64,000 nucleotides of DNA from Cytophagaceae bacterium. GTDB lineage: Bacteria; Bacteroidota; Bacteroidia; Cytophagales; Spirosomataceae. The notes beneath the pieces are model-generated. The model was not told the origin of the DNA, made no database searches, and saw nothing but the letters and a program-made list of their open reading frames with translations. This document shows, one piece after another, positions 9,369-17,412 of this stretch. The DNA is taken from positions 37,607 to 101,606 of the forward strand of contig JAIXOL010000051.1 of the NCBI GenBank assembly GCA_027486845.1, written 5' to 3'. Position numbers and translations under genes: made by a program. How positions within the stretch are numbered: the first letter of the stretch is position 1; each line of letters opens with the position of its first letter.

Positions 9369-10850
9369 ATGAAAAAACAGAGTTTTGTAATTATAATTTT
9401 AGTAATCATTGCTGCTCTTTCTTCTTTCAAAATAAAGAGAGATAGTCTTGAAGACGTTTTTGTTAAAATCAATCAGGATGTGCTTTATCGTGGTCGTTCG
9501 TACGAAACGCTCGGTGAAGCAACATCAACAATTGGTCATCGACTAACAGGAAGCACTAATGGCAAAAAAGCTGAAGAATATACCTATAAACTATTTAAAG
9601 AATATGGTTTTGTGGATGTAAAGTATCTGCCTTTTGAGGTTGAATCTTGGGCGAGAGATACTGTAAGTTTGGCAATCGTACCAAAGGGAAGTGATAATTT
9701 TCGTGATGTGGAGGTTGTAGCTTTGGCACATTCGCCAGTTTCTTCGCATTTACAAGGGTCAATTGTTGATTGTGGAGATGGAATTGAGTCTGATTTTGAA
9801 AAAGTAAAAGCTGAAATAAAAGGTAAAATAGCTTTGTTCAACATCAATATTCAATCGCCCCAAAACAAAGGAAAGAAGAATTTGCACCGCTCCGAAAAAA
9901 CGGCTTTGGCTATCAAATATGGTGCTTCAGGTGTAATTATTGCTAATGCAGTTGATGGGGGAGTGCTTTTGACAGGAACGGCTTCGGTAACTGGCGAGTT
10001 GATTCCGATTCCAGCAGTTTGTATTTCGGTTGAAAGTGGTAAGGCGATTCGTAAGTGGATAAAAGACGAACCAAATCTTTTGGCAGTAATTGATATGCGA
10101 AATTTCAGCCGACCAATAAGAGCAAGAAACGTAATTGCAACTCTTCCAGGTAGTTCAAAAAAATACAAAAAGGAAAAAATCATCATCGGTGGTCATTTAG
10201 ACTCGTGGGATTTAGCCACTGGTGCAATGGATAATGGTATTGGTTCGTTCACGATTTTAGATATTGCGAGAGTTTTTCAATCGTTAAACCTTCGTCCAAA
10301 ACGTACCATCGAATTTGTGATGTTTATGGGCGAAGAGCAAGGCTTGCTCGGCTCGAAAGCCATGGTAAAAAAATATAAAGAAGAAGGAAAAATCGACCAA
10401 GTTCAGCTGATGGTTAACCTCGATATGGTCAATAATGCCAAAGGATTCAATGCGATGGGTCGCCCTGAATTACGTAAGTTTTTTGATGAAATCGGTAAAA
10501 AAATCAAAGAAGTTGACTCAACTTTTACAAACGTAAATCAAAACTCTGCTGGTTTACATTCTGATCATCAGCCATTTATGATTGAAGGCGTGCCAGTTTG
10601 TTCGCCGTCGGGAAGTTTTCCTGTAAAAGCCTATAATTGCTACCACGCAAATTGCGACCGATTCGATTTGATTGATAAAAAACAAATCGGCAACAACGTT
10701 CGTTTTACGGCGATGATGCTTTATGCTTTGGCTGAGGCTGAGACTTTACCAGTGAAAAAAATGAACGACCAAGAAACCAAAGAGTTTCTGATTAAACAAA
10801 ACCTCAAAAACGAATTGATTATTGGTAAAGACTGGCGTTGGGAACAGTGA
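9369..10850 (+). CDS. M28-family zinc aminopeptidase with PA domain, exported
   Basis: 493 residues. The N-terminus is a signal peptide or anchor (MKKQSFVIIILVIIAALSSF). Residues ~130-260 carry a protease-associated (PA) insert-like region, followed by the M28 catalytic core: GGHLDSWD (His276), AMDNGIG (zinc-bridging Asp), GEEQGLLGS (catalytic Glu and ligand Glu), NLDMVNN (Asp) and HSDHQPF (His ligand). All five ligand motifs of the binuclear zinc site are present, so it should be active. The best overall match is to carboxypeptidase Q/aminopeptidase-like M28 enzymes, acting on peptides in the periplasm. It lies alone between an AT-rich spacer and an imperfect hairpin. Confidence 0.92.
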   Translation: MKKQSFVIIILVIIAALSSFKIKRDSLEDVFVKINQDVLYRGRSYETLGEATSTIGHRLTGSTNGKKAEEYTYKLFKEYGFVDVKYLPFEVESWARDTVSLAIVPKGSDNFRDVEVVALAHSPVSSHLQGSIVDCGDGIESDFEKVKAEIKGKIALFNINIQSPQNKGKKNLHRSEKTALAIKYGASGVIIANAVDGGVLLTGTASVTGELIPIPAVCISVESGKAIRKWIKDEPNLLAVIDMRNFSRPIRARNVIATLPGSSKKYKKEKIIIGGHLDSWDLATGAMDNGIGSFTILDIARVFQSLNLRPKRTIEFVMFMGEEQGLLGSKAMVKKYKEEGKIDQVQLMVNLDMVNNAKGFNAMGRPELRKFFDEIGKKIKEVDSTFTNVNQNSAGLHSDHQPFMIEGVPVCSPSGSFPVKAYNCYHANCDRFDLIDKKQIGNNVRFTAMMLYALAEAETLPVKKMNDQETKEFLIKQNLKNELIIGKDWRWEQ

Positions 10851-10858
10851 TTATACCA

Positions 10859-10919
10859 TTAAGGAACTAAGAGACAATAAGTTACTTTTCATAGAATTTA
10901 GTGTCTATTAGTTCCTTAT
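10859..10919. repeat. Imperfect palindrome after the M28 peptidase gene
   Basis: AAGGAACTAAGAGACA (10861-10876) pairs with TGTCTATTAGTTCCTT (10902-10917) with one mismatch around a 25-base loop. It starts about 10 bases after the stop. Without a T-tract it is a weak terminator at best; it resembles the long-loop palindromes at 4360-4440 and 19165-19263. Confidence 0.5.
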
Positions 10920-10966
10920 CAGACTGCTGAAGCGGTAATTATTTTTAATATTAATTTTACAAACTT

Positions 10967-12508
10967 ATGCTGTCAAAAACCTTCGGGGCTGCTGTTTATG
11001 GGGTCGATGCAACTTTAATTACGGTTGAAGTAAGTGTTGTGCAAGGCACAGGAATGGCAATAGTTGGTTTGCCTGATGGAGCTGTTAAAGAAAGCCAACA
11101 AAGAGTTGATGCAGCTCTAAAAAATTGCAATTATCAGATTTCTCGTCAAAAAACTGTTATTAACCTCGCTCCTGCAGATATTCGTAAAGAAGGCTCAGCC
11201 TACGATTTACCAATGGCTTTGGGGCTTTTGGCTGTTTCTGGACAAATCAGAACGGTTAAAAGTTTAGAAGAATATGTTATTTTAGGCGAATTGGCTTTAG
11301 ATGGCACGCTTCGACCAATCAAAGGTGTTTTACCAATTGCCATCGAAGCTCGCCGAAATAAACTCAAAGGTTTTATTCTTCCCGCTGAAAATGCAATGGA
11401 AGCTTCAATTGTCAATGCCCTAGATATTATTCCAGTAAATACACTTACGGAAGCCATTGAGTTTCTGACAGGTACGAAAGAAATAGAACCATTAGTTACT
11501 GATACGAGAGATATTTTTTTTAACTCGGTTGGTGAATACGATGCCGATTTTTCGCACGTACAGGGGCAAGAAAACATCAAGCGAGCCATGGAAATTGCTG
11601 CTGCTGGTGGACATAATGTTATTATGATTGGCCCCCCAGGAGCAGGGAAAACAATGTTAGCTAAACGTTTGCCGTCTATTTTGCCATCACTCACGCTTCA
11701 CGAGGCTCTTGAAACAACAAAAATACATTCAGTTGCAGGAAAGTTGGGTGTAAAAGCTTCGCTTGTTGCTCGCCGACCATTTCGTTCGCCGCACCACACA
11801 ATTTCTGATGCCGCTTTGGTAGGTGGAGGAAGTTTTCCACAACCTGGAGAAATATCGTTAGCACATAATGGGGTTTTGTTTTTGGATGAATTGCCAGAGT
11901 TCAAACGAACAGTTTTGGAGGTCATGCGTCAGCCACTCGAAGAGCGGAAAGTAGTTATTTCTCGTACCAAACAAGCTGTTGAATTTCCTTCAAATTTTAT
12001 GCTGGTGGCAAGTATGAACCCTTGTCCGTGTGGGTATTATAATCATCCTGAAAAAGAATGTTCTTGTCCCCCTGGAACGGTTGGAAAATATCTCAATAAA
12101 ATTTCAGGGCCTCTTTTAGATAGAATTGATTTGCATGTGGAAGTTACGCCCGTAAGTTTCGACCAAATTGCTTCTACTCGAAAAAATGAATCTTCTGCCG
12201 AAATTCGAGAAAGAGTAATCAAAGCACGAGAAATTCAGACGAAACGTTTTGAGAATTATTCAGAAATACACTCAAACGCCATGATGCCGCCCGAAATGGT
12301 GAAAGAAATCTGTGATATTGGCGAAGCAGGAAAAGCATTACTAAAAAAAGCAATGGAACGCCTCGGCCTTTCGGCACGTGCTTATGACCGTATTCTGAAA
12401 GTAAGTCGCACAATTGCCGACTTGGCAGGAACTGAAGAAATCAGAATCGAACATTTGGCGGAAGCAATTCAGTATCGTAGTTTGGATAGAGAAAATTGGG
12501 CGGGGTGA
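10967..12508 (+). CDS. comM: YifB/ComM-family Mg chelatase-like AAA+ ATPase
   Basis: 513 residues. The N-terminal ChlI-type domain (MLSKTFGAAVYGVDATLITVE... LAPADIRKEGSAYDLPMALG) is followed by the AAA+ core with Walker A GPPGAGKTM, Walker B VLFLDELPEF and sensor segment SMNPCPCGYYNHPEKECSCPPG, then the C-terminal Mg_chelatase_C region. In other bacteria ComM is a branch-migration helicase that helps integrate transformed DNA. The name is transferred from the family; competence in this organism is not shown here. The Cys pairs in the CPCGYY...CSC insertion are usual for the family. Start ATG at 10967. Single gene, with the exported thioredoxin gene 135 bases downstream. Confidence 0.93.
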   Translation: MLSKTFGAAVYGVDATLITVEVSVVQGTGMAIVGLPDGAVKESQQRVDAALKNCNYQISRQKTVINLAPADIRKEGSAYDLPMALGLLAVSGQIRTVKSLEEYVILGELALDGTLRPIKGVLPIAIEARRNKLKGFILPAENAMEASIVNALDIIPVNTLTEAIEFLTGTKEIEPLVTDTRDIFFNSVGEYDADFSHVQGQENIKRAMEIAAAGGHNVIMIGPPGAGKTMLAKRLPSILPSLTLHEALETTKIHSVAGKLGVKASLVARRPFRSPHHTISDAALVGGGSFPQPGEISLAHNGVLFLDELPEFKRTVLEVMRQPLEERKVVISRTKQAVEFPSNFMLVASMNPCPCGYYNHPEKECSCPPGTVGKYLNKISGPLLDRIDLHVEVTPVSFDQIASTRKNESSAEIRERVIKAREIQTKRFENYSEIHSNAMMPPEMVKEICDIGEAGKALLKKAMERLGLSARAYDRILKVSRTIADLAGTEEIRIEHLAEAIQYRSLDRENWAG

Positions 12509-12643
12509 AAAGACTTTCACTTTTGGCTTAAATCTTGTTTTTTCAACACCAAAGAAACTAAAAACTTATTTTTGTTCGTTATACATCAATTATTAACCTT
12601 TCACACCAACGCCTTTTGGGCAGTCGGAAAAACTAACACTAAA

Positions 12644-13084
12644 ATGAAGAAAATCGTTTTTGTTGCTCTCATTGGCTTACTTTTCAGCGTTGCAACTTAT
12701 GCTCAACATAGTAAAAGTGCCACAGGTATAAAATTTACCGAAGCATCTTGGAAAAAAATTATTGAAAAAGCGAAAGCCGAAAAGAAACTTGTTTTTATGG
12801 ATGCCTACACAACTTGGTGCGGACCCTGTAAAATGCTTCAAGCAAGGGTTTTTCCTGATAAAAACTTGGGTGAATTCTTTAACCAAAACTTTGTAAACGC
12901 TGCTATTGATATGGAAAGCGACGAAGGTGTAAGACTTTCGAGTGTATATGAAGTGCAAGGCTACCCATCATTATTTTTCATCGACCCAAATACTGGTAAA
13001 GTTGTAAAAATGTTTTTGGGTTATACCGAAATCGACCAATTATTAGCTGCTGGGAAGAAATTAGTAGCGAAGAAAAAGGTATAA
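12644..13084 (+). CDS. Exported thioredoxin-fold protein (DsbD-gamma/TlpA-like)
   Basis: A 146-residue protein with a Sec signal peptide (MKKIVFVALIGLLFSVATYAQ) and a thioredoxin domain with the active site WCGPCK (TTWCGPCKMLQ) and the cis-Pro loop (GYPSLFFIDP). I start it at the ATG at 12644 because the in-frame TTG 72 bases upstream would put 24 non-signal residues in front of a perfect signal peptide. The periplasmic dithiol site suggests thiol-disulfide exchange; the YP-S variant around the cis-proline is common in Bacteroidota 'thioredoxin family' proteins with a KxxxFPD segment (RVFPDKNLGEFF). Partner unknown. A hairpin terminator follows. Confidence 0.92.
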   Translation: MKKIVFVALIGLLFSVATYAQHSKSATGIKFTEASWKKIIEKAKAEKKLVFMDAYTTWCGPCKMLQARVFPDKNLGEFFNQNFVNAAIDMESDEGVRLSSVYEVQGYPSLFFIDPNTGKVVKMFLGYTEIDQLLAAGKKLVAKKKV

Positions 13085-13110
13085 TTGCCTTAAAATCAAT
13101 ATATATTTTA

Positions 13111-13147
13111 GAAAAAGAGAAGACATTATTTGTTTTCTCTTTTTTGT
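13111..13147 (+). terminator. Rho-independent terminator after thioredoxin gene
   Basis: GAAAAAGAGAAGACA pairs with TGTTTTCTCTTTTTT (one G-T pair) around a short loop and runs into a T-tract, 27 bases after the stop codon. Confidence 0.8.
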
Positions 13148-13224
13148 TGTAAGCAACTTACCAAAAACCTTTTCCTTTCAAAAAACGTTTAAATCCTTGT
13201 ACACATTTAATTTTTAATACTCAA

Positions 13225-14070
13225 ATGATAAAACTACTTTTCACGCTTACTTTAGTAAGTATTTCAGCGTTTAGCTTCTCTCAAAGTTGTTGCGAATTAG
13301 TTTTTGCAAGCAATGATGGTAATATGGGCGTTTTTGCTTCCGATAAAGCTTTTATCGCTTCTCACTTAGCACCAATTGTTTATAAACATACAAGTGAAGT
13401 TGGCGGTAAAATGACTGAATTTGCAACGCCAGATGGCAAAAAAGCCAATGCGTATTTTGTAAAAGCAAAAAAGAACTCTAATAAATGGCTTTTTGTTTAT
13501 CAAGAATGGTGGGGTTTAAATGACCATATTAAACGTCAAGCCGATATATTTTATAACGATTTAGGTGGAAACGTAAACGTTTTAGCCTTTGATATGTATG
13601 ATGGAAAAGTAGCAACCGATGCAAGTGAAGCAGGAAAATACATGCAAGGTGTTGTGGAAGCTCGTCTCGAAAACATCGTACAAGGTGGTTTACAGTTTGC
13701 TGGTAAAAAAGCTAAAGTTGCTAACGTAGGTTGGTGTTTTGGTGGAAGTTGGTCATTGAAATCGGCTATCATTGGTGGAAAACAAACTGTTGGCTCAGTA
13801 ATGTACTACGGAATGCCTGTAAAAGATATAGAAAAACTAAAAACGTTGAACACCGATGTACTTGGTCTTTTCGCAACTGAAAAATGGATTTCAAAATCAG
13901 TAATCGAAGAATTTGCAGCCAATATGAAAACGGTTCAAAAAACACTTAACTACAAAATTTTTGAAGCCGAACACGCATTTGCTAATCCAAGTAATCCAAA
14001 ATACGATGAAGCAAAGGCCAAAGAAGCCTATGGAATGGCTATCGAATATTTGAAAAAGAAACTTTTGTAA
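13225..14070 (+). CDS. Exported dienelactone hydrolase-family protein
   Basis: 281 residues with a signal peptide (MIKLLFTLTLVSISAFSFSQ) and an alpha/beta hydrolase of the DLH type: entry motif VYQEWWGLNDHIKRQAD, nucleophile Cys171 in GWCFGG, and His250 in EAEHAFANPS. The third triad member is usually Asp in a G-x-F-G-x-x-D-x-x-I block; here the block reads GLFATEKWIS with no Asp, so Glu may replace it or activity may be altered. The Bacteroidota homologues are usually annotated 'dienelactone hydrolase family protein' with unknown periplasmic substrate. No aromatic degradation genes are adjacent. A long terminator hairpin follows. Confidence 0.88.
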   Translation: MIKLLFTLTLVSISAFSFSQSCCELVFASNDGNMGVFASDKAFIASHLAPIVYKHTSEVGGKMTEFATPDGKKANAYFVKAKKNSNKWLFVYQEWWGLNDHIKRQADIFYNDLGGNVNVLAFDMYDGKVATDASEAGKYMQGVVEARLENIVQGGLQFAGKKAKVANVGWCFGGSWSLKSAIIGGKQTVGSVMYYGMPVKDIEKLKTLNTDVLGLFATEKWISKSVIEEFAANMKTVQKTLNYKIFEAEHAFANPSNPKYDEAKAKEAYGMAIEYLKKKLL

Positions 14071-14100
14071 AAGTTGTTGAGAGAACCTTTGGTTCGCTGT

Positions 14101-14167
14101 AAAAAAATGAGTTGTAACTCAATTTTCGCTTTCAAAAGCAAAAAATTGAGCACAACTCATTTTTTTA
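14101..14167 (+). terminator. Long terminator hairpin
   Basis: AAAAAAATGAGTTGT (14101-14115) pairs with ACAACTCATTTTTTT, and the inner AACTCAATTTT...AAAAATTGAGC continues the stem with small bulges. A- and T-tracts on both sides suggest it can act bidirectionally. Located 31 bases after the DLH-like stop. Confidence 0.85.
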
Positions 14168-14227
14168 TCAGCATATTTCTATAAATTCACTTTCCTAAAC
14201 TCATCCAAACTAAAACCTCCCTAAACC

Positions 14228-15514
14228 ATGCCCTCACGCCGTAGTTTTTTAAATAAAGCCGCCATGCTTGCAAGTAGCTCACTTATTCCATCGTTAAAGG
14301 TTTTCTCAAAAGAAGAATTGCTTAATTTGGCTGTATACAAACCAGAAATATCAGCTCTTGAATTGGCAAACGACGAAGATTATTGGTGGCAAATTCAGCA
14401 AGCCTATACCGTTTCGCCACAAATCATTAATTTAAACAATGGAGGTGTAAGTCCATCGCCAATGGTTGTGCAAAATGCAGTTGACCGATACAACAAACTC
14501 GCCAACGAAGCACCAAGTTATTATATGTGGCGAATCATGGATCAAGGTCGTGAGCCATTGCGTGAAAACTTAGCAAAGTATGCAGGTGTTTCGCCCGAAG
14601 AAATAGCCATCAATCGAAATGCCACTGAAGCTATCGACACCGTAATTATGGGACTGCCTTTACAGCGAGGTGATGAAATCGTAATGACTCGCTACGATTA
14701 CCCAAATATGCTACACGCATGGCGGCAGCGAGAATTACGTGATGGCCTAAAAATCAATTATGTAGAACTCGATTTACCTGCCGAAGATGCTGACTTAATC
14801 GTCGAGAAATATGTCGAGCAAATGACCCCACGAACTAAAATTGTGCATATTACGCACATTATGAACTGGAATGGACAAGTTATTCCAGCTAAACGCATTG
14901 CTGACGAAGCCCACATGCGAGGTATCGAAGTTTTGATTGATGGAGCTCATTCGTTTGCACATCTCGAATACAAAATTCCTGATTTGGGTGGAGATTATTT
15001 CGGAACAAGTTTGCATAAATGGCTTTCGGCTCCCATCGGTTCGGGTATGCTTTGGATGAAAAAAGAAAAAATCAGCAAAATTTTTCCACTTATTCCAAAC
15101 GACAAACCAAATTCCGATAATATCCGAAAATTTGAAAACCTCGGCACTCGTCCATTTATGATTGAGCAAGCCATCGGACAAGCCCTAAATTTTCAACTCG
15201 CCATAGGCAATGCTAGAAAAGAAGCTCGTTTACGTTTTTTAAAAGACTATTGGGCAAAAGAGGCAAGTAAAATGGCTAAAATAAAAATGAATACATCGCT
15301 AAAGCCTGAGTTTTCGGGAGCATTAGCTCACTTTAGTGTTGAAGGCTTAGAAGCAGGAAAAATGGAAGGCGAATTGTTTGCCAAATTCAAAATCCATACT
15401 TCGCCAACAAAATGGGAAAAACTTGATGGCGTAAGAGTAACACCGCACGTTTATACCTCGCTTCGCGATTTAGATAGATTATTGGAAGGAGTTAATCACC
15501 TTACAAAACTTTGA
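14228..15514 (+). CDS. Tat-exported class V aminotransferase-fold protein
   Basis: 428 residues with a twin-arginine signal (MPSRRSFLNKAAMLASSSLIPS), so a PLP enzyme folded with its cofactor and exported. The aminotransferase class V fold is visible: NLNNGGVSPSP at the start, RNATEAIDTVIMGL, HITHIMNWNGQVIPAKRIADEAH, the PLP-binding DGAHSFAHL (Asp) and the Schiff-base Lys264 in GTSLHKWLSAPIGSG. It resembles isopenicillin-N-epimerase-like or cysteine desulfurase-like proteins of unknown role. It is not a sulfur-mobilising IscS because the long Cys loop is missing. Monocistronic by position; no amino acid pathway genes nearby. Confidence 0.88.
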   Translation: MPSRRSFLNKAAMLASSSLIPSLKVFSKEELLNLAVYKPEISALELANDEDYWWQIQQAYTVSPQIINLNNGGVSPSPMVVQNAVDRYNKLANEAPSYYMWRIMDQGREPLRENLAKYAGVSPEEIAINRNATEAIDTVIMGLPLQRGDEIVMTRYDYPNMLHAWRQRELRDGLKINYVELDLPAEDADLIVEKYVEQMTPRTKIVHITHIMNWNGQVIPAKRIADEAHMRGIEVLIDGAHSFAHLEYKIPDLGGDYFGTSLHKWLSAPIGSGMLWMKKEKISKIFPLIPNDKPNSDNIRKFENLGTRPFMIEQAIGQALNFQLAIGNARKEARLRFLKDYWAKEASKMAKIKMNTSLKPEFSGALAHFSVEGLEAGKMEGELFAKFKIHTSPTKWEKLDGVRVTPHVYTSLRDLDRLLEGVNHLTKL

Positions 15515-15551
15515 ATGCCGAAGCACTCGAAGCCATAGATTCTTAAATTAT

Positions 15552-15587
15552 AAAAAATATTAGTATGCTTGCATACTAATATTTTTT
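15552..15587. promoter_or_regulatory. Perfect 36-bp palindrome, probable operator
   Basis: Two 17-base arms (AAAAAATATTAGTATGC at 15552-15568 and its exact complement at 15571-15587) are separated by TT. The right arm's first base is the G of the -33 TTG of the promoter below, so a bound dimer would block RNA polymerase. The inner TTAGTATGC-TT-GCATACTAA has the look of a TetR-family operator. It might also terminate the upstream gene, but the promoter overlap favours an operator. Confidence 0.65.
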
Positions 15588-15598
15588 GTATAACTTTG
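15569..15598 (+). promoter_or_regulatory. Bacteroidota-type promoter for acyl-CoA dehydrogenase
   Basis: TTG (15569-15571), a 19-base spacer, and TAACTTTG (15591-15598), matching the TTG-N19-TAnnTTTG consensus. Expected start of transcription is near 15605, about 33 bases before the ATG at 15638. It is embedded in the palindrome at 15552-15587. Confidence 0.7.
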
Positions 15599-15637
15599 TC
15601 TGAATCAACATCATTCACTACAAAATCAAGTAATCCT

Positions 15638-16801
15638 ATGGCAGCAACTACAATAGAAGGAATTAATTTTAATTTAACTGAAGAACATTTGGCGGTGCAA
15701 GCCGCAGCTCGAGATTTTGCTCAAACCGAACTTTTACCTACTGCCATTGAGCGAGATACTCATTCGGTATTTCCGTATGAGCAAATCAAAAAAATGGGTG
15801 AGTTGGGTTTTATGGGAATGATGGTTTCGCCCGAATATGGTGGCGGAGGAATGGATACAATTTCGTATGTGCTGGCAATGGAAGAAATATCAAAAGTTGA
15901 TGCTTCGGCTTCTGTGGCAATGTCAGTAAATAACTCGTTGGTTTGCTGGGGTTTAGAAACTTATGGAACTGAAGAACAAAAGCAAAAATATTTAAAGCCG
16001 CTTGCATCGGGTGAAATAATAGGAGCATTTTGCTTATCCGAACCAGAAGCTGGTTCAGATGCAACTTCTCAGAAAACAACAGCCGAAGATAAAGGCGATT
16101 ATTATTTAGTAAACGGCACAAAAAACTGGATTACCAATGGCGGAACTTCGTCGGTTTGTTTAGTTATTGCTCAAACACACCCCGAACTCAAACATAAAGG
16201 AATAAACGCGTTGATTATCGAGAAAGGTACAGAAGGCTTTATGGTTGGGAAGAAAGAAGATAAAATGGGCATTCGCTCATCAGATACACATTCTTTGATG
16301 TTTTCTGACGTGAAAGTACTAAAAGAAAACCGAATCGGAGTCGATGGTTTTGGATTTAAATTTGCCATGACAACGCTCAACGGTGGTCGAATCGGCATTG
16401 CTGCCCAAGCTCTCGGAATTGCATCAGGTGCGTACGAATTGGCCTTAAAATATTCAAAAGAGCGTAAATCATTCGGTAAAGCAATTAGTGAACACCAAGG
16501 GATTCAATTTAAATTAGCCGAAATGGCAACCAAAATCGAAGCAGCTCGTCTGTTGGTTTATAAAGCCGCTCGCCAAAAAGACGAAGGTAAAGATTACGTC
16601 GAATCGGCAGCAATGGCCAAACTTTTTGCATCCGATGTAGCGATGTGGGCAACCACCGAAGCCGTACAAATTCATGGCGGATATGGTTATGTCAAAGAAT
16701 TTCATGTAGAACGACTCATGCGTGATGCGAAAATCACTCAGATTTATGAAGGTACCTCCGAAATTCAAAAACTTGTAATTGCACGAGAGATTTTGAAATG
16801 A
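15638..16801 (+). CDS. Acyl-CoA dehydrogenase (short-chain type)
   Basis: 387 residues; FAD enzyme that oxidises acyl-CoA to enoyl-CoA in the first step of beta-oxidation or branched-chain amino acid breakdown. Signature 1 is FCLSEPEAGSDATSQ, signature 2 is QIHGGYGYVKEFHVERLMRDAKITQIYEGTSEIQ, and the catalytic base is Glu371 in IYEGT, the position used by short-chain (butyryl/isobutyryl) enzymes. The frame can be read upstream to a TTG at 15569, but that lies within the promoter and palindrome, so the ATG at 15638 is the start and gives the normal family length. Monocistronic; the palindrome suggests regulation, probably by an acyl-CoA-responsive repressor. Confidence 0.94.
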   Translation: MAATTIEGINFNLTEEHLAVQAAARDFAQTELLPTAIERDTHSVFPYEQIKKMGELGFMGMMVSPEYGGGGMDTISYVLAMEEISKVDASASVAMSVNNSLVCWGLETYGTEEQKQKYLKPLASGEIIGAFCLSEPEAGSDATSQKTTAEDKGDYYLVNGTKNWITNGGTSSVCLVIAQTHPELKHKGINALIIEKGTEGFMVGKKEDKMGIRSSDTHSLMFSDVKVLKENRIGVDGFGFKFAMTTLNGGRIGIAAQALGIASGAYELALKYSKERKSFGKAISEHQGIQFKLAEMATKIEAARLLVYKAARQKDEGKDYVESAAMAKLFASDVAMWATTEAVQIHGGYGYVKEFHVERLMRDAKITQIYEGTSEIQKLVIAREILK

Positions 16802-16846
16802 TAGCTTTGTGTAAATTTTGTATCTGATTCATTTTTTAAAATTAAC

Positions 16847-17206
16847 ATGAAAAATCTATTTTTGATAATATTTGTTTGTATTGGTTTGTCAGTTTTTTCG
16901 CAAGAATCCATCACGGCTTCTCAGGCTAAAGATTTTGTTGGTAAAGAAGTTTTTTTGACGGGTAAAGTTGCTGGTGCAAGACTTTTTCAAAGACCAACTG
17001 GCGATATGCTTTTATTAAACATTGATAAACCTCATCCAAGCAATGATGTTACTGTGGTTATCGAAGGTGAAGTGATTTCAAAAGGAAAGTTTTCGGAAAC
17101 AGCTTTACATGGAAAATCAATAAAAGTAAAAGGAATTGTAAGCATTTTTAAAGAAAAGCCACAAATAAAAGTTGAAAACGAAGTTAATTTGATGATTATT
17201 GAGTAG
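16847..17206 (+). CDS. Small exported OB-fold-like protein
   Basis: 119 residues with a signal peptide (MKNLFLIIFVCIGLSVFSQ). The mature part (SITASQAKDFVGKEVFLTGKVAGARLFQ... LLLNIDKPHPSNDVTVVIEGEV... KSIKVKGIVSIFKEKPQIKVEN) has the strand pattern of a small OB-fold of the exported, nucleic-acid-binding-like (tRNA_anti/YhcR) type: opening G-K-x-V-x-L-x-G-K-V and closing G-x-V-x-x-F/Y-K-x-K-P-Q-I-x-V. Such proteins may bind DNA or oligosaccharide in the periplasm. Role unknown. A strong terminator follows; TAGCTTTG at 16802-16809 could be its -7 element. Confidence 0.75.
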   Translation: MKNLFLIIFVCIGLSVFSQESITASQAKDFVGKEVFLTGKVAGARLFQRPTGDMLLLNIDKPHPSNDVTVVIEGEVISKGKFSETALHGKSIKVKGIVSIFKEKPQIKVENEVNLMIIE

Positions 17207-17253
17207 CATAATTTTTCAAATTGTGTTGATGAAAATTTAGAAAATTGCTCTAC

Positions 17254-17280
17254 AAAAAAGGCTCAACTTGAGCCTTTTTT
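17254..17280. terminator. Rho-independent terminator
   Basis: AAAAAAGGCTCAA-C-TTGAGCCTTTTTT, a perfect 13-bp palindrome with flanking A/T tracts, 47 bases after the OB-fold gene. It can act in both directions. Confidence 0.88.
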
Positions 17281-17412
17281 AATTTCTAGTTTTACCAATT
17301 TAGTTTTTTTAGAAAATAATATTGATGCTTCGTATCAAAATAAAAATAAAAGTTTCTATTTTAGTACTTTGATTATAAAAGCAATTAATTTCTATTTCAC
17401 CCCTAATAAAAA

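Noticed and set aside
11200..11925. Antisense frames within comM
   Set aside because: Opposite strand of a strongly supported ATPase gene.
15569..15637. TTG start 23 codons upstream of the acyl-CoA dehydrogenase ATG
   Set aside because: It lies inside the -33 box and palindrome; ATG at 15638 gives the standard family length.
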